Part shown: positions 1-12,440 of the stretch, piece after piece
Numbering within the stretch: position 1 is the first letter of the stretch
Layout of the letters: every line of letters begins with the position of its first letter
Origin: Typhlomys cinereus
Lineage: Eukaryota > Chordata > Mammalia > Rodentia > Platacanthomyidae
Length of the DNA stretch: 64,000 nt
Assembly: GCA_023101885.1 (NCBI GenBank)
Contig: JALPQD010000415.1
Location: forward strand, 1,378,020-1,442,019
Reading direction: 5' to 3'
Notes under the pieces: generated by a model
What the model was told of the DNA's origin: nothing
Seen by the model: only the letters and a program-made list of their open reading frames with translations
The model's database searches: none
Position numbers and translations under genes: made by a program

Positions 1-35
1 TATTCCATTTTATCAAATATAAGAATATTAAACAT

Positions 36-309
36 TTGTGTGTGTGTGTGTGTGTGGGTGTGGGGGTGTGTGTCCCAGAGAGTACTGTGTGTCCTTGTGG
101 AAGACCAAGGTTGACTTCAAGAATCATCCTGGATTGCTTTTACCCCCTTTTACTTCACTCTGGGATTCCCCAGATTCTGCCCACTAGGTCTGGAAGTGCA
201 GGCCACTGCTATTTCCTTCTGACTTTTTTTTAAGTGGAACTTGGAATCCAAACTCAGGACCTTCTGCTTTTGAGGTAGAGTCTTAACCCCTGAGCCATCT
301 CTCCAGCCC
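36..309 (-). mobile_element. tRNA-derived SINE, CA-tailed family (minus strand)
   Basis: The right end reads as the complement of a SINE head (gggctggagagatggctcag), and the left end is a TG repeat, the complement of the CA-rich tail. Pol III A-box-like and B-box-like segments lie in the first 70 bases of the element. It belongs to the same family as the plus copies near 9.0, 14.6 and 23.5 kb but is more diverged, with CpGs lost. The 65-residue open frame across it is a by-product of the repeat. Confidence 0.85.
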
Positions 310-1530
310 TAAATACAAGAATTTTAAATACATGGTCATCCGAAAAACAGTTTCTAAAACAAATTTGAATTTTCACTCCATTTAGTGACTTCTAGATTTA
401 GGAATTTCTTCAAGCCACGTACTTTGATCCGAGGTCAGCTTTGAAGAGAGATCTTTTTCTACAGAATTACCATGATTTCTAAAGAAGCATAGAAAATATG
501 ATCTCTGTGGGGGGGAAGCATTATTTCTGAATTTTTTAGTTCATAAGATTTACTTTTTCAAAATTTTCTTCATGGGTATCCATTGTCATCTAAGGCAGAA
601 CCATCCTTGTTATATCTCGTAAACTGAAGCAGTCTGGGGTAGCCAGACAGAACTTCTCTTCTCTAGAATATCAGTAGGAACTGAGGTGGAGGGATGCTGC
701 CAGGGGAGGTGGGGATGGTCGTAGCCATATGCCCAGCTTCCTGGCCTTCTTCTACATGACCTTTAGGAAAGGATTTTCTTCCTGGTACTTCACTTTCACC
801 ATTTTGCAGAAAGGGGCTGGTGACCTTTCCTGCACAGGACAGGAGGATACCTTCCTGCCTGCCTCCAGTCCGAGTCTCTTGAAATGCAAACAGAGAGGAG
901 GTGATAGAACAGCAGGGATTCTAGCTGTGCCTATGATCATGCAGAGTGAGAGGGAGCAGGTGTCTGATGGGGAAAAGACCAAGGGCTCATCTCATCCTAC
1001 ATATGCAGGAAGTTACAGGCTGTACTTGGAACCCCCCTCATTCCTTTGTTGTGATAAAGCACAATTAAAATTAATGAGCAAATGTTTAAAGGAGATGTAG
1101 AGCCATCTTCTTGCATTCTCTCCTTTTATCTTCTGTGCTCGCTTGTTTGTTTTTTATAGATTTAGAGGATGAATTTTAACACTTATGAACAGAAAGGAAA
1201 GAGCAGTGTGACTCACTATGAAAGCTTCAGAGTGCACAGTTTTCTCAGTCCACTGTTTCCTGTGTAAAATTGAGGAACTAATTTACCCTGGAAGTTTTCT
1301 CAGCATTAAAAAGAGCAAAGGAATGGTATAAATATCAACCTCTTGTTTTATTGGAGACTGTTAAATGAGATAATGCAGTAGAGCATACAATGCCTTGGAT
1401 AATTCGATGTCTTCTATTAGTTCTGTATTTGTTCAAGTTGACCTCACAAATTTTCATTTCTGCAGTATTCAGAATATGGTTTGGTAGCAAAAATGCTTAT
1501 TTAAAACATGTAATATTTCATACCCAGCAC
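310..1530. other. Unique intergenic sequence, no gene seen
   Basis: No repeat family or coding region is recognised. The longest frame, 123 codons on the plus strand at 729-1100, matches no family I know, has no domain or signal, and overlaps an equally open antisense frame. I treat it as chance. Confidence 0.5.
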
Positions 1531-1580
1531 TGCACACACACACCTCACACACACAAACACACACACACACAGATGCATAC
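1531..1580. repeat. (CA)n microsatellite, interrupted
   Basis: An imperfect run of CA dinucleotides with CT and AA interruptions. No SINE head is visible upstream, so it stands alone or is the remnant of a SINE tail. Confidence 0.85.
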
Positions 1581-1805
1581 ACGCATATATTTATACAGAC
1601 ATCCTACTTTAAAAGTACATAGATTAATTGCTTTATATTTGAGATGAGGTAGTAGAAGTGAAATGTGTTAACTTGAAGTCATTTGGAGATTTTTTAGGAG
1701 TCTTTTTGAGACTTCAATAAAATTGGCCTCAATGGGATAAATTATAAAACAGCTTTTTCCGGAATTCCCATCCTTGTATTATCAGATTTGTGTTTTCTGT
1801 GGGGA

Positions 1806-1830
1806 CACACACACACACACACACACACAC
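1806..1830. repeat. (CA)n microsatellite
   Basis: An uninterrupted CA run of about 12 units after a short G/C-rich lead. Confidence 0.9.
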
Positions 1831-2087
1831 TTTGTTTTGGCAAAATTTCCTTCATTGACACTCTGTCCACAGGCTAATTTTCGTGGGCATAGATATTCCT
1901 TGGAACACAAACATCAAAGTCAGATATGAATTCTGCCATCGTTCTATTCTCTAAAGAAAACTCATCACTTTGAAACTCCATTCATTTATTAGATTCACAG
2001 AGACGGCGAAACAGAGTTTCTCAACATCCTGGCTCTGTCTTCAGCTCCACACTGGTCATCAGTCCTAACACACCCAAAATTCTTTCA

Positions 2088-2522
2088 TGTATCAGTCAAG
2101 GATCGATAGAAGAACACAAACAGCAGAATGGATGTATAAAAGTGAATTTAATGGATTGGCTTACATGGTAAGGTCCAGGTAGTTCAACAATACCTTGCTA
2201 CTAGCCACTCCCTCCAGAAGCTGAACGTCTCAGCAGTTCCAGTCTGTTGCTGAAAACCAGAGGATTCCTCACACTCATTGGAGGGTGGAGAAAGCTGGGA
2301 CGGCAGCAGGAGGCACGCTGAGTTTGCCAACACAAGCAAGAATCAGAAACCTCTTCTGTCTTGTGATTCCTTTTATCAGATCTGCTACTGGGAGGTTCCT
2401 TCTGGATTTAGGGTTGATCTTTGGGTTGCAAATATCTTAAACCAAATAATCTCTCCAAGTGGTCTGGCAGTTAATCTGTTAGTTAATAATGGTCAAGTTG
2501 ACATCCAAGATTAACTGTCACA
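2088..2522 (-). mobile_element. ERVL-type solo LTR (minus strand), family B
   Basis: A TGT...ACA-bounded element of 435 bp. The complement of its right end reads tgtgacagttaatcttgg followed by a caacttgac-type motif, typical of rodent and MLT2-like ERVL LTRs. The left end matches the complement of the ERVL LTR 3' end (ttctctgg-type end with a nearby poly(A) signal). The flanks tttca (2083-2087) and cttca (2523-2527) are a 4/5 match to a 5-bp target duplication. It shares its ends with the copy at 35210-35647. Confidence 0.7.
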
Positions 2523-3716
2523 CTTCATAAGCTTGCAATTGTTGTCCTGTCATACAGATCTAACTGGAGAGTAAAGTTCTAATGCCTTTTTTAGAACTGA
2601 ATTTCCAGTGGGGCCTTTTTCTATTTCCCCCTCCTAAAGTGGCAGGATCAACTAAAATATACTGATTCCAAAGTATCATAATAAGCAAATTGGATGGAAA
2701 ATGGAATGTATTTTTTAATCAATTCAGGATGCAGCCACTGATGTTCACATTAAGATCTGATAGACTGATGGCTTCTAACGACTGCAATCATAACTAGTAT
2801 CCATTTCTTTGTCCACAGATGTGCTCTCCAGGAACAAGAAGAGTTAGAAGGATGTCTCTAGGACAGCATGGTCAGTAAAGACTCATTTGAGCTCATTCTC
2901 AAAGAGGATTAAAAGGAACAGCAGAAGATGAAAGCAATCTAAAAACAAATAATCAAAGATGCAGAGAATTCTGGTCTAGCATGAGCACAGGTCTTCATTA
3001 ATCAAACCACAAGATGCAAGTTCAAGATATTCAGGGGGGGAGGGAATACTTTATTGGAGTCAGAAGTAACTGAGACCCTGAGTTTGAACTTCAATAGGTT
3101 GCTGGAAGTATTTATAAAAATAGTAATGTTGAAAATCTTATTTCCTAATAATTTAAGTGAGAAACTAATTCAGTTAATTGATAGTAAGCATAGTATCAAA
3201 AATCTCATGCTTATGATATGCTACATTAGATTGTACAATGAGGAATAGCTATGTTACTGTAACAATTATAATTGTTAATTATAGGAGCTTCAAAATATTC
3301 AGATATCTAAGAGGTGACTAAAAAAGAAATTGCTACTCTTAGAAAAACCTCAGAATGCAAGAGTTTTTGAGACATATGCTTACAGACAAACACATAAATA
3401 TATGTATGCTGTCTTATACATATTTCAGTCCAATGTCCATGACATCCTTAGATGACAATGTTACTGATTGCATGAGAAGCATTCATGGCAAGTCAATTGC
3501 TTTCCAGTGAAATATCTAAATATGAGCAAGGAATACGAAGATAGGTCAGAGATCCCAACAAAAAAATGGACCATAGTTTCAATTCCCAGTGTAGTTTCCC
3601 ACATGTCCTGGAAGACAGAACCTGCAAATCTCCGTCACAAAGCAAATAGCTTTGGGTTTAGTTAAAAATGTAGGCTCACAACAATAAAAAAGGAAAAGTG
3701 ATTGACAATGATTCTA
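2523..3716. other. AT-rich unique sequence, no gene seen
   Basis: Short frames only (78 codons or fewer), a G7 run near 3030, and no recognisable repeat or coding homology. Confidence 0.5.
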
Positions 3717-4112
3717 AGGGATGGAGAAATAGCTCAGGAGTTAAGCTTTTGACTCCCAAACAGAAGGACCTGAGTTCAGGTCCAAGAACTCAGGTAAAAG
3801 CACTGGACAGAAATAGTGTGGCCTGCACTTCCGCCTCAGGAAGGCAGTCTAGGAAACCCTAGAACAAAGCGAAGGGGAAGTAGAACAATCCATGCTTGGT
3901 TCTCCACAGAAACACACAATGCCGTCTGATACACAAACATACACAAACACACACACACATACACACACACACAATTTTAAAAAAACATGAAGGCCCCCAC
4001 AGGCATATGTACTCAAGTGCACTTGTGTACATATATACTCATGTGCACCTGCCACAGACAAGATGCATGCATGCATATGTTCATGGAACCCATACTTGAA
4101 ATAAAAAATAAA
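3717..4112 (+). mobile_element. tRNA-derived SINE, diverged, plus strand
   Basis: The head gatggagaaatagctcagga, the B-box-like gagttcaggtcc and the body segment tggcctgcacttccgcctc match the family consensus. The tail is a long CA/TA-rich tract ending in aaataaaaaataaat. It abuts the AT-rich tandem array that starts just downstream. Confidence 0.8.
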
Positions 4113-4205
4113 TATCTATATATGAGTTATATCTGCACATGAACATATATTAGATATGTTTATATGAGGTACACAGAATAATACATCTAGATATAGATGT
4201 ATGCA

Positions 4206-4633
4206 TGTCATAGTTAAGCTCAGGTGTCAACTTGACTATTGAGGGTTTGAGCTCTGAGCATATTTGTGAAGAATTAGTAGTTGAGTTAATTTAAGCTCAC
4301 AGTGAACTCGAAGGAGATTGTCTAGCTGATAGGGAAGGTCCAACCAATGGTGGTGGGATTAGGCCCTGGAATAAATCATATAAAGCTGGTTGAGAGAGTT
4401 GGCATCCTTCTGTTCACTTGGCCAGAAATGCTGGTCTGGCAAATAAGGATCGTCCCTCTCTCAGCTGTTATGTGGTGGTGGTGTGGCCAGTTCCCTACAC
4501 CCTGGTGTTGGTGCGTGCTCTCCCATCAAGCTGGACTGAGAACTGTAACCAGGAATCATAAGAGAGAATAAAACCTTGTTCCCTTAGACCGTTTGATGGT
4601 CATTTATCAGCAATGTTGCAGGCTGACTGAAAC
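4206..4633 (+). mobile_element. ERVL-type solo LTR, family A, plus strand
   Basis: About 428 bp, starting tgtcatagttaagctcaggt, with the gtcaacttgac motif, a tgg(t/g)gggattaggccctgg block and a late aataaa. The flanks atgca and ataca match at 4/5 positions, consistent with a 5-bp target duplication. Six more copies of this family lie in the window (11864, 19757 partial, 27079, 38957, 41118, 42821). The LTR cuts the AT array. Confidence 0.75.
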
Positions 4634-5458
4634 TATACACATCTAAATATAAGATATACAGATATTCAGACATAAGATGCCTAGATGAGAAAGGTCTACA
4701 TATGAAATAAATATTCATAGCCAACCCCATTAGAAATCTGGCTATTTCTTTTGTAGATGTGTGGTTGAATATTTGAGGTATTTAATTAAGGTTTTTAATG
4801 AATGTAATGAATAGTCTTTATGTGTGTTGGTGTACCTACTTATGAACATCTTTTTCATGTGTGACAGAGTATGACTAGAGACTGCTGTCACTGAAGCATC
4901 AGTCTTATGAACTTTTATTCCTGGTCTATTGAATGCAACCAATAATTATAAAAGCACTTGATCAATTCTAATATTGAAATATTTTTATAAAAAATTAAAT
5001 ATTGATATATTAAATGAATTATCTATATATACAATATATTTGACACAAGACCATCTAGGAACTTTGGTGTTTCTCTCATGAATTATATTACTGCCTGTGC
5101 ATATCATGACCAATGTGAAGCAAAGTCATTAACTGAATGCAATAACCAGGCTCTATGACGGTTTACTGTTTATGCACCTAGTTATGAACTTTGTAGGTAA
5201 GAAATGCATGGGAAGCAGAACTATTAAATAAACATAATGAACAGTCTGTAAAAATTGCTTGTGACCCTAGTTATGAATATTTGTCTTTGTGCCAGAATTT
5301 GACAGGAGACTGCTTTTACACAAAGATAAAACTTCAGAGATTTGTTTGATTTGTTGAGGGAAATCAATAGTTGGTAAAAACTTCAAATGTATACTACATC
5401 TTGATGTGCAATATCTACATGTGAAAGAAATATTGCTATAGAGGAAAAAATGTATCCT

Positions 5459-5796
5459 GGGCTGGAGAGATGGCTCAGGAGATAAGATTCTGTCTCACAA
5501 GCATAGGTCCTGGATTTGGATTCCAGGTCCCACGTTAAAAAAAAAAAAAAATGTCAGGAGGAAATCACAGTGCCTTGCACTTTCGACCTTGGTGGACAGA
5601 CCCTGGGAAATCCCAGGGGGAAGCACAAAGGAGGTAGAAGCAATCCCAGGATGATTCTCAAAGTCACCCTTGGACCTCTCAGGGACACAAAATGCCCTCT
5701 GATACACACACACACACACACACACACATACACACACACGCACACACACGACCACCACCACCACCACACATACACACTAAATAAAAATATTTTTTA
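5459..5796 (+). mobile_element. tRNA-derived SINE, plus strand
   Basis: Head gctggagagatggctcagga, body with cccttggacctctcaggga, then a (CA)n and (CCA)n tail at 5702-5770. The flanks aaaaaatgtatcctgg and aaaaaatatatccttgg look like a near-perfect target duplication inside the AT array. The antisense and sense CA/TG frames here are artefacts. Confidence 0.85.
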
Positions 5797-6394
5797 AAAA
5801 AATATATCCTTGGCCAAACCCCAATAAATCTTGATTATTCTCTTTCAAAGTATATTTCTTGCATGAATCTCCATAAGGTGGAGTCGTTAACAGAAAATTC
5901 TGAAAAGGTGGTAAGATTATTTATGTATCTTGTGTAAACTTTTAGACTATGTGATACAGTTTGACTGGAAATTGCCATCAATTATATATCACTCCTACTT
6001 ATCTCTTGAAAATTATTGGAGGCAACCAATATTTACTCAAAAACACCTGTAGGTATGAGATTACTAAATAAGAAATAGACTGAAATATCTATACATTGGA
6101 AAAATATCATTGGAAAAGTATCACTGGCCAACCCAACTAGAATTATTTCTGTTTCATTTATGAGTGCATCATTGCATATGCTGGACATGAAGCTCTGGTG
6201 TTAACACAATGTAATACACAGGTTATATCTACCTACTCATTAACATTTTGTCTATATTCCAAAGTTTGGTCTGAGAATTGTGTCACTAAAATTAAATCCT
6301 CATCAAAAGATTTAAATAAAGAAATTGAAATATCTTAATATGGAATATCTAGATATGGACTATCTAGAATGTGTAGATATGTAATATGAAGATG

Positions 6395-7330
6395 TAAAAA
6401 TGGAATCTTTTTAACTTTAATTCTTTTGTAATTTTCATATATAAATGCAATGTATTTATGTAATCATCACACATTTTTAACTCAATTCCATTACTCTTAC
6501 TTTTCCTACTGCAAATCCTCTTCTTCCCAACCATTTTCTCTTTCATTTTCCTGTGCCTTGCATTTGTGGCCCACTGAGTTTCATCTGGACTGATTGTGCT
6601 ACCTTGTAGGTGATACTTGCTAGAGCATGACAAATATACCTGTGAGTATACCAGAGAGGAAAGAATCCCTCTGTGACTGCCCTCCTATCCTGCACTTACC
6701 CTCAGTACTCTCTGGGAGGTGTGGTCCTTCTTAAGATCTTGCTCCTTTCACGGTGAATTAGGTCCAGTTCTGTGCAGGTCTTATAGAAGTAGATCCAGAT
6801 AGAGTGAGTTCATCAGCACTGACATGTCCAGAAGATACTGTTCAGGCATTATCCTCCCCACTCTCAGGCTCCGATATTCTTAATATCTCCTCTTCCAAGA
6901 TCCTAGATCTTTGTGATGGTGGAAGTCACTTATATGTTTAGGGTTGAACAGTCTGCAGTCACTCACACAGTACATTTAGGTCAGTTGGAATTCTCTGAAT
7001 TAAACATCTTCCGTTGCAAAATGAAGCTTCTAAGACAATTGCTGTGAGTGCCTCTACTTTGTGCATATAAGGATGTTTAGATGACAGTTTTGTATCATAT
7101 TCTTAGAGCCAAATCTTAGAATCTTCTTTCCCTATAGCTTATGCCTTCCCCTTCTACATATTTTTGACTTGGTTTACAGTACCAGTTATATGCTTCCTGT
7201 TAAAATGTGGATATTAAATCCAATCAGGATATAATTGGTTAAAATTTCAGTGCCACAATTGTACTGATGGTGACCTCTTTCCAGGGTGGTTGTTACGGTT
7301 TGCAGCTGTTAAAGTTTGATAAGAAATATC
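6395..7330 (-). mobile_element. Old LINE-1 (Lx-like) 3' region, minus strand
   Basis: Several phrases match the rodent L1 3' UTR in reverse: a ctctgggaggtgtggtcctt segment, a cactctcaggctc segment and a gttgaacagtctgcagtcac segment. Two other copies, at 44815-45205 and 47290-48085, share them. No ORF2 domain is legible here. It sits inside the AT array and is heavily mutated. Confidence 0.65.
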
Positions 7331-7605
7331 AGGTATAATGTTATCTAATTATGAAACATCTCTTATGAATTATCTATATATTAAATTATCTCAATAATAA
7401 ATGATCTAGATATGAAATATATTTATATGAAAATATCTAGATATAAAATACCTTGATTTTTAATATCAAGCTATGAAATATTTTGAAATGAAATATCTAC
7501 ATATGACATTTTTGGATATTAAATATCTTAATTTGAAATTATTTCAATATGAAACCTAGAAATAAAATATCTAGATATGAAGTATCTTAACACGAAATAA
7601 TATAG

Positions 7606-7866
7606 AAGGACTAGAGACAGCTCAGAAGAACCTGACTTTGAATCCAAGATAACCCACAAAAGAAGATGGCATTTTTCAGTCCGGGAGGGAGCACCCGGGG
7701 CATGCCAGAACAAATCAAAAGAAAGCTAAAGCAATTCATGACAATTCACAAAGTCACCTTTGGACTTTCAAAGACATACGCAGTTCAGGCATTCACAAAC
7801 ACACACACACACATGCATGTGGGCATGCACAAAACTAAAAACAAAAATATTTTTAAAACTTTAAAA
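7606..7866 (+). mobile_element. tRNA-derived SINE, strongly diverged, plus strand
   Basis: A weak head (gaaggactagagacagctca), then caaagtcacctttggacttt, which matches the body of better copies, then a short CA run and an A-rich tail. The internal promoter boxes are eroded. Confidence 0.65.
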
Positions 7867-7874
7867 GAAATTAT

Positions 7875-9010
7875 TTAAATATGACACAATCAATTATATT
7901 AAGTGAAGTATCCCAGACCCAGAAAATTAAGCGCCGTATGTACTCCTTAATAGGTGGCTCCTAATACCAAACCCACCCAGCCCATCTTGAGACACTCATA
8001 GGTAAATCTATGTATTACCTACAGTAATTGCAAGGATTATGAACAGAAGGGATGGGGTTGGAGGGCCACACCAGAAACAAGGAGAGAAGTGACCATGTTA
8101 CAGTAGAGAAAATAGGCCTCCATCAAGGACTGCAAGAAAGTAATGTGACACCTAGTTAAGTTCACAATTCGTTCCTGATCATTTACAACTAAGGGGGTAT
8201 GAACTCACCAGAAGGGGAGGGCATATAGTCCGGCAGATTAAAAAGTAACCATTTTGCAAATGGGTGATTGACCCCTCCCATTGCCTAACGCCATATGACC
8301 GTGCGATTCCACTTTTGGGTATAAGTATTACATCTACCCTTGAATGTGCTCTTATAATAAGACTCCAGTTTAACAGCTTTCTGTCTCTGGCCAGGGGGTG
8401 ACATACAGTGCCCATCACGATGGAGTGAAGGGCATTACAGGAGCAACAAAACTGCTAAAGAAAATCAACGAACCACTATCCAGAACTTCAGAGACTCTAT
8501 ATCAACCACCTAGAACTAGGCCAGACTAATCTCTCCCCATCCTGAAGCTCAGGGACATTTGCGGAAGAGGGGGCGGTAAGCGTGTAAGAGCAAAAGGATG
8601 GGAGGAGCAATGATTTGCAAGATACTCCACACAAGTTAGGGCCAAAACAATCATAATAGGACTTTGCATGCCCTGCGCAATGTCCAACACGCTATTGACC
8701 TCACAAAGTCTGGCATCTGCTAAAGGCACCAAGATCCTTGGAGGCAAGGGATTGACAGCCACAGTAGTGTTCCTATGCTTAAGGGGAACACAGGAAGGGG
8801 TTCAGGGAAATGCCACTGGGTCCTTATACGTCATCGGAGAGGGGGGCCCAGAGGAGAGTCAGGCATGCACAAGAAAGGACTCTGGGAATTGGGGCGGGAG
8901 GCACCAGGGGATGGGGCGGGAGGGGTGAGGGGAGAGGGAGCAGGGAGTTGGGGAGGGGGGGGAGGGAACTGGTGTACCTATTAAGTTTTTATGAGCTGAA
9001 ATAATAATAA
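7875..9010 (+). mobile_element. Young LINE-1, 5'-truncated: ORF2 tail plus 3' UTR
   Basis: It begins in the last codons of ORF2 (attatattaagtgaagtatc) and continues through an approximately 1-kb 3' UTR. The UTR ends in a G-rich purine tract (8870-8970, G-quadruplex-like), the segment ggtgtacctattaagttttt, and an AAT/A-rich tail. The order matches the minus-strand copy at 59796-61262, which still carries ORF2 coding sequence. The SINE at 9025 entered the A-rich tail. UTR frames at 8668-8928 (+) and 8526-8762 (-) recur in other copies. Confidence 0.85.
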
Positions 9011-9024
9011 AAAATGTATTATAT

Positions 9025-9387
9025 GGAGCTGGAGAGGTGGCTCAGGGGTTAAGCCTCCGCCTTTGCAGGCAGAAGGTCCCGAGTTCGGATCCCAGATCCC
9101 ACGTATAGATGCCAGGCGGAAGCGGGGGTGGCCTGCGCTTCTGGTCCTGGTAGGGCGGAGCCTGTGAATCCCGGGGCAGAAAGAGGTGGAGGCGTCCATG
9201 GTGGTTCGCGAATTCGTCCGTGGTTCTACACACACACAGACACACACACATAGACACACACACACAGACACACACACACACACACACAGACACACACGCG
9301 CGCGAGAGCACATGTACACAGTTGAATAAATAATAATAATAATAAAAAATTTTAAAAAAAAGAAAGATGATAATGAAACTTTAAAAA
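9025..9387 (+). mobile_element. Young tRNA-derived SINE inserted in an L1 A-tail
   Basis: A near-consensus copy rich in CpG. The A-box-like tggctcaggggttaa and B-box-like gagttcggatcc are intact. The tail is a (CA)n-type run with GA interruptions (9230-9302), then AAT and A-rich sequence. A perfect 14-bp duplication aaaatgtattatat flanks it (9011-9024, 9388-9401), placing it inside the tail of the L1 at 7875-9010. Confidence 0.92.
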
Positions 9388-11863
9388 AAAATGTATTATA
9401 TAAAAAAAGAAATGAAATATCAACATATGAAATATTTTAATTTGAAATTAACTATACATGGTATTATGCAGACATAAATTACCTTGATAGGAATTATTTT
9501 GATATGGAATTACTTAGATATGATATATCAACATATATCCATGAGACATCTTGATATGAAATTATCCATATATAAAATTTCCTTGAATTAAATATGTTGA
9601 TTTGAATTTACTTTCATTTGAACTAACTCAGTATCTAATAATCTAGATATGAATTTATCTACATATGCTATCTAGATAGGAAATATTTTCATATAAAATA
9701 TATCAATATGAAAATATCTCAACATGAAATAGTATAGATGTTAAATTATCAGAATACAAATTTTCTCCATATGATATTAACTACACATGAAATTATTCAG
9801 AAATGAAGTAAATCGATTAGAAATTATTTAGGCATAAAATTGTCTCTATAAGAAATTGATTAGATATGCAATATCAACACATGAATTATCTCTATTAAAT
9901 TATCAAGATATAAAATTTATTTTCTAGATATGAAATTTCTAGACATGAAATATTTCTGTATGTAATTATTACTGTATAAAATTATCTAGGTTTGAAATAT
10001 CAAGATTTGAAATATGTTGACAGGACATTATCTAAATATAGCATCATCTTCACAAAATCTAGGTATGTAATATCTAAATGACAATCTAGTTATAAAAATC
10101 TAGATATGGAATGTCTCTATGTAAAATAATTTTGATGTAAAATGATTTGGAAATGAAGGATTATGGTTAAAAGTAATCTAGACATGAAATTACCTACATA
10201 TAACATTACCTAGACATAAGGAGATCTATATACGAAATATCTACATAAGAATTATCTAGATATGAAATTTTATAGATGCTAAATATCTAGATATGGAATA
10301 TATTGATGTGAAATTATCTAGATATTACATTACATAAATTGCTATATATATGAAGTTAACTAGATATAAAATATGTCAATAAATAATGAAATTGAAGTAA
10401 ATATGAAATTAGAGATGGGGTCTTCACACACATGCAGCATCATGATATGACATGTGTTTCACATAACACTGTTTTTACAGAGAATATATGTTCTCATATA
10501 ACAGTATTGGGAGATGGAATTACCTACCTGAAGTTCCAAACAGCATCAGTATTTACAGATAAATTTTCCACATATTTATAGCTAAGAAATATCTATGCAT
10601 GAACTATCTAAATATGAAATTGTCTAGAAATGAAATAATGTGACTATGAAATATCTTGTTAAAAAATCTGAGTATAAAATTATATACATATGAAATCATA
10701 TAGACATGAAATATCTTGTTAATATTTGAATACGAAATTATCTATATATGAAATTGCTAGATATGAAATGCTCTCAATATGAAATTACCTAGATATAAAA
10801 TTATGTAGCATGAAATATGTGAATTTGAAATTACATCTATGTGAAATTATCTAGATGTTACATTTCTCAATATGAAGCTATCTCAAAATGACCTAGTTAT
10901 AAAATATCTTCATATGTGTTATTTAGGAATGCAATAATCTAGTTATTAAATTTGATATGAATTATCTCAATATTAAATAAGGAACATATTTTTATGGGTC
11001 AGAAGATTACTGAAAATGTTTTCACACAGAATAATGCTACATAAACTTTTTGCCTGATTTGCAGAGAGTTAACAATTCTTATTGAAAATTTGGCCAATAC
11101 TTCTAGATATGAAGATATGTGGATTATGTAGATAGGAAATGAAAAGCATATAATTGGAGGAATATGATACAAACCTAGATATGGAATTCTAGATATGGAA
11201 AATCAAGACATGGAATCAATATATAGAGTATATGAATATTATATGTCTAGATATCTCATATCTAAAAACGGAAACTCCAAACCTGACATTCATAAAAATT
11301 CAATATCATATAGAAATCTGCGAAGAGTAGAAAGATTAAATTAATATTATGAATAGCATAAATTACAATTTTAACCTAATTTTGAACACAATATCCATAG
11401 GCCAGAATGTGACCAGAGATTGCTTTCCTGCAATAATAACTTTTCACAGAATTTTGTTTCATATTTACAGAAAGCCATTAATTCTCATGGAAAATCTTTG
11501 TATATATTTATAAACAAGAAACATGTAGAGATGAAAGTTTTACATATGTGATAGATGTAAGAGCCCTAGATATGAGATATCTAGATATGATGTATGATAT
11601 ATTAATATATATATTAGTATAATTATATTTTTATAGACATGGACTATTACAGATATGAAATGCTCTCTAGGTATTTCACATGTATTTATTCCATATCTAG
11701 ATCTAGATATGAACTATCACCAAAACATGAAATATCTACATATGAACTACAGGTATATAATACTCAGACATTAAATATCAACAAGATATGAAATATCTAG
11801 ATATGAGAGAGATAAGATATGAGATATCAGAGATATGACACATAATCTAGATATGAAATATCC

Positions 11864-12293
11864 TGTAGTTGTCTGCATATTGCTGATAAATTTACAACCT
11901 AACAGTTTAGGAAACAGGGATTTTATTCTGGTTTGTGATTATCAAATTACAGTTCTTAGTCTGGGTTTTCAGGAGAGCCCATACCAATACCAGGAGCCAG
12001 GAGAAATGGGCATGTGATATCTAAATGGATTTCTGAGAGAGGACCTATTCTCAGTTAGCAGACAGCAAGACTACCAAAATATGCTGGAGAATGCTAACTT
12101 TCTGTACTGGTCTCCCCCATCTTATCCAAGTGTGCAAAGAATGATCCCATCTGCTGTGGTCTTTGTCTCCCACATCAATCAGACAATCTCCTGCAAGCTT
12201 GCTCAAGGGCTGACTTCAAGTGCTAATTCTTCACAGATGTGCCCATAGCTCAGCCTTCATTTTTCAAGTTGACACCTATATATCTAACCAACA
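11864..12293 (-). mobile_element. ERVL-type solo LTR, family A, minus strand
   Basis: The same 430-bp family as 4206 in reverse: tgctgataaat at the left, caagttgacacct at the right, TGT...ACA ends. The flanks show no clear duplication, though the surrounding AT array would mask one. It separates two large array blocks. Confidence 0.7.
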
Positions 12294-12307
12294 ATATGAA
12301 ACATAGT

Positions 12308-12440
12308 CCTGTGGGTAGGCAAAACGGCTCTGTGGGTAAGGTGCCTGTTTGCAAAACCTGAGTTCAAGCCTCCAAAACACACATGATACATGTATGCGCA
12401 TCCTCCTTTCAAAAAAATACATTTTTTTTAATAAAAGAAA
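12308..12440 (+). mobile_element. Short tRNA-derived SINE (ID/B2-like), plus strand
   Basis: Head taggcaaaacggctctgtgg and B-box-like gagttcaagcct, then a short body and an A/T-rich tail. It lacks the CA-rich body of the dominant family, so it is either a different tRNA SINE or an internally deleted copy. Confidence 0.55.

Noticed and set aside
729..1100. 123-codon plus-strand frame in unique DNA
   Set aside because: No homology I recognise, an open antisense frame overlaps it, no splice or promoter context, and its composition fits non-coding DNA.
4206..4633. Reading the tgtcatagtt...aaca family as a non-autonomous hAT DNA transposon
   Set aside because: The ends are TGT...ACA with a late aataaa and 5-bp-type flanks, and resemble ERVL LTRs. 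I saw no terminal inverted repeats or 8-bp duplications.
8981..9319. Antisense frames of 112 and 89 codons with Cys/Val-rich N-termini, seen again at 23438-23716 and 14642-14923
   Set aside because: They lie wholly within SINE copies. The Cys-Val part is the (TG)n tail and the rest is shared SINE body.
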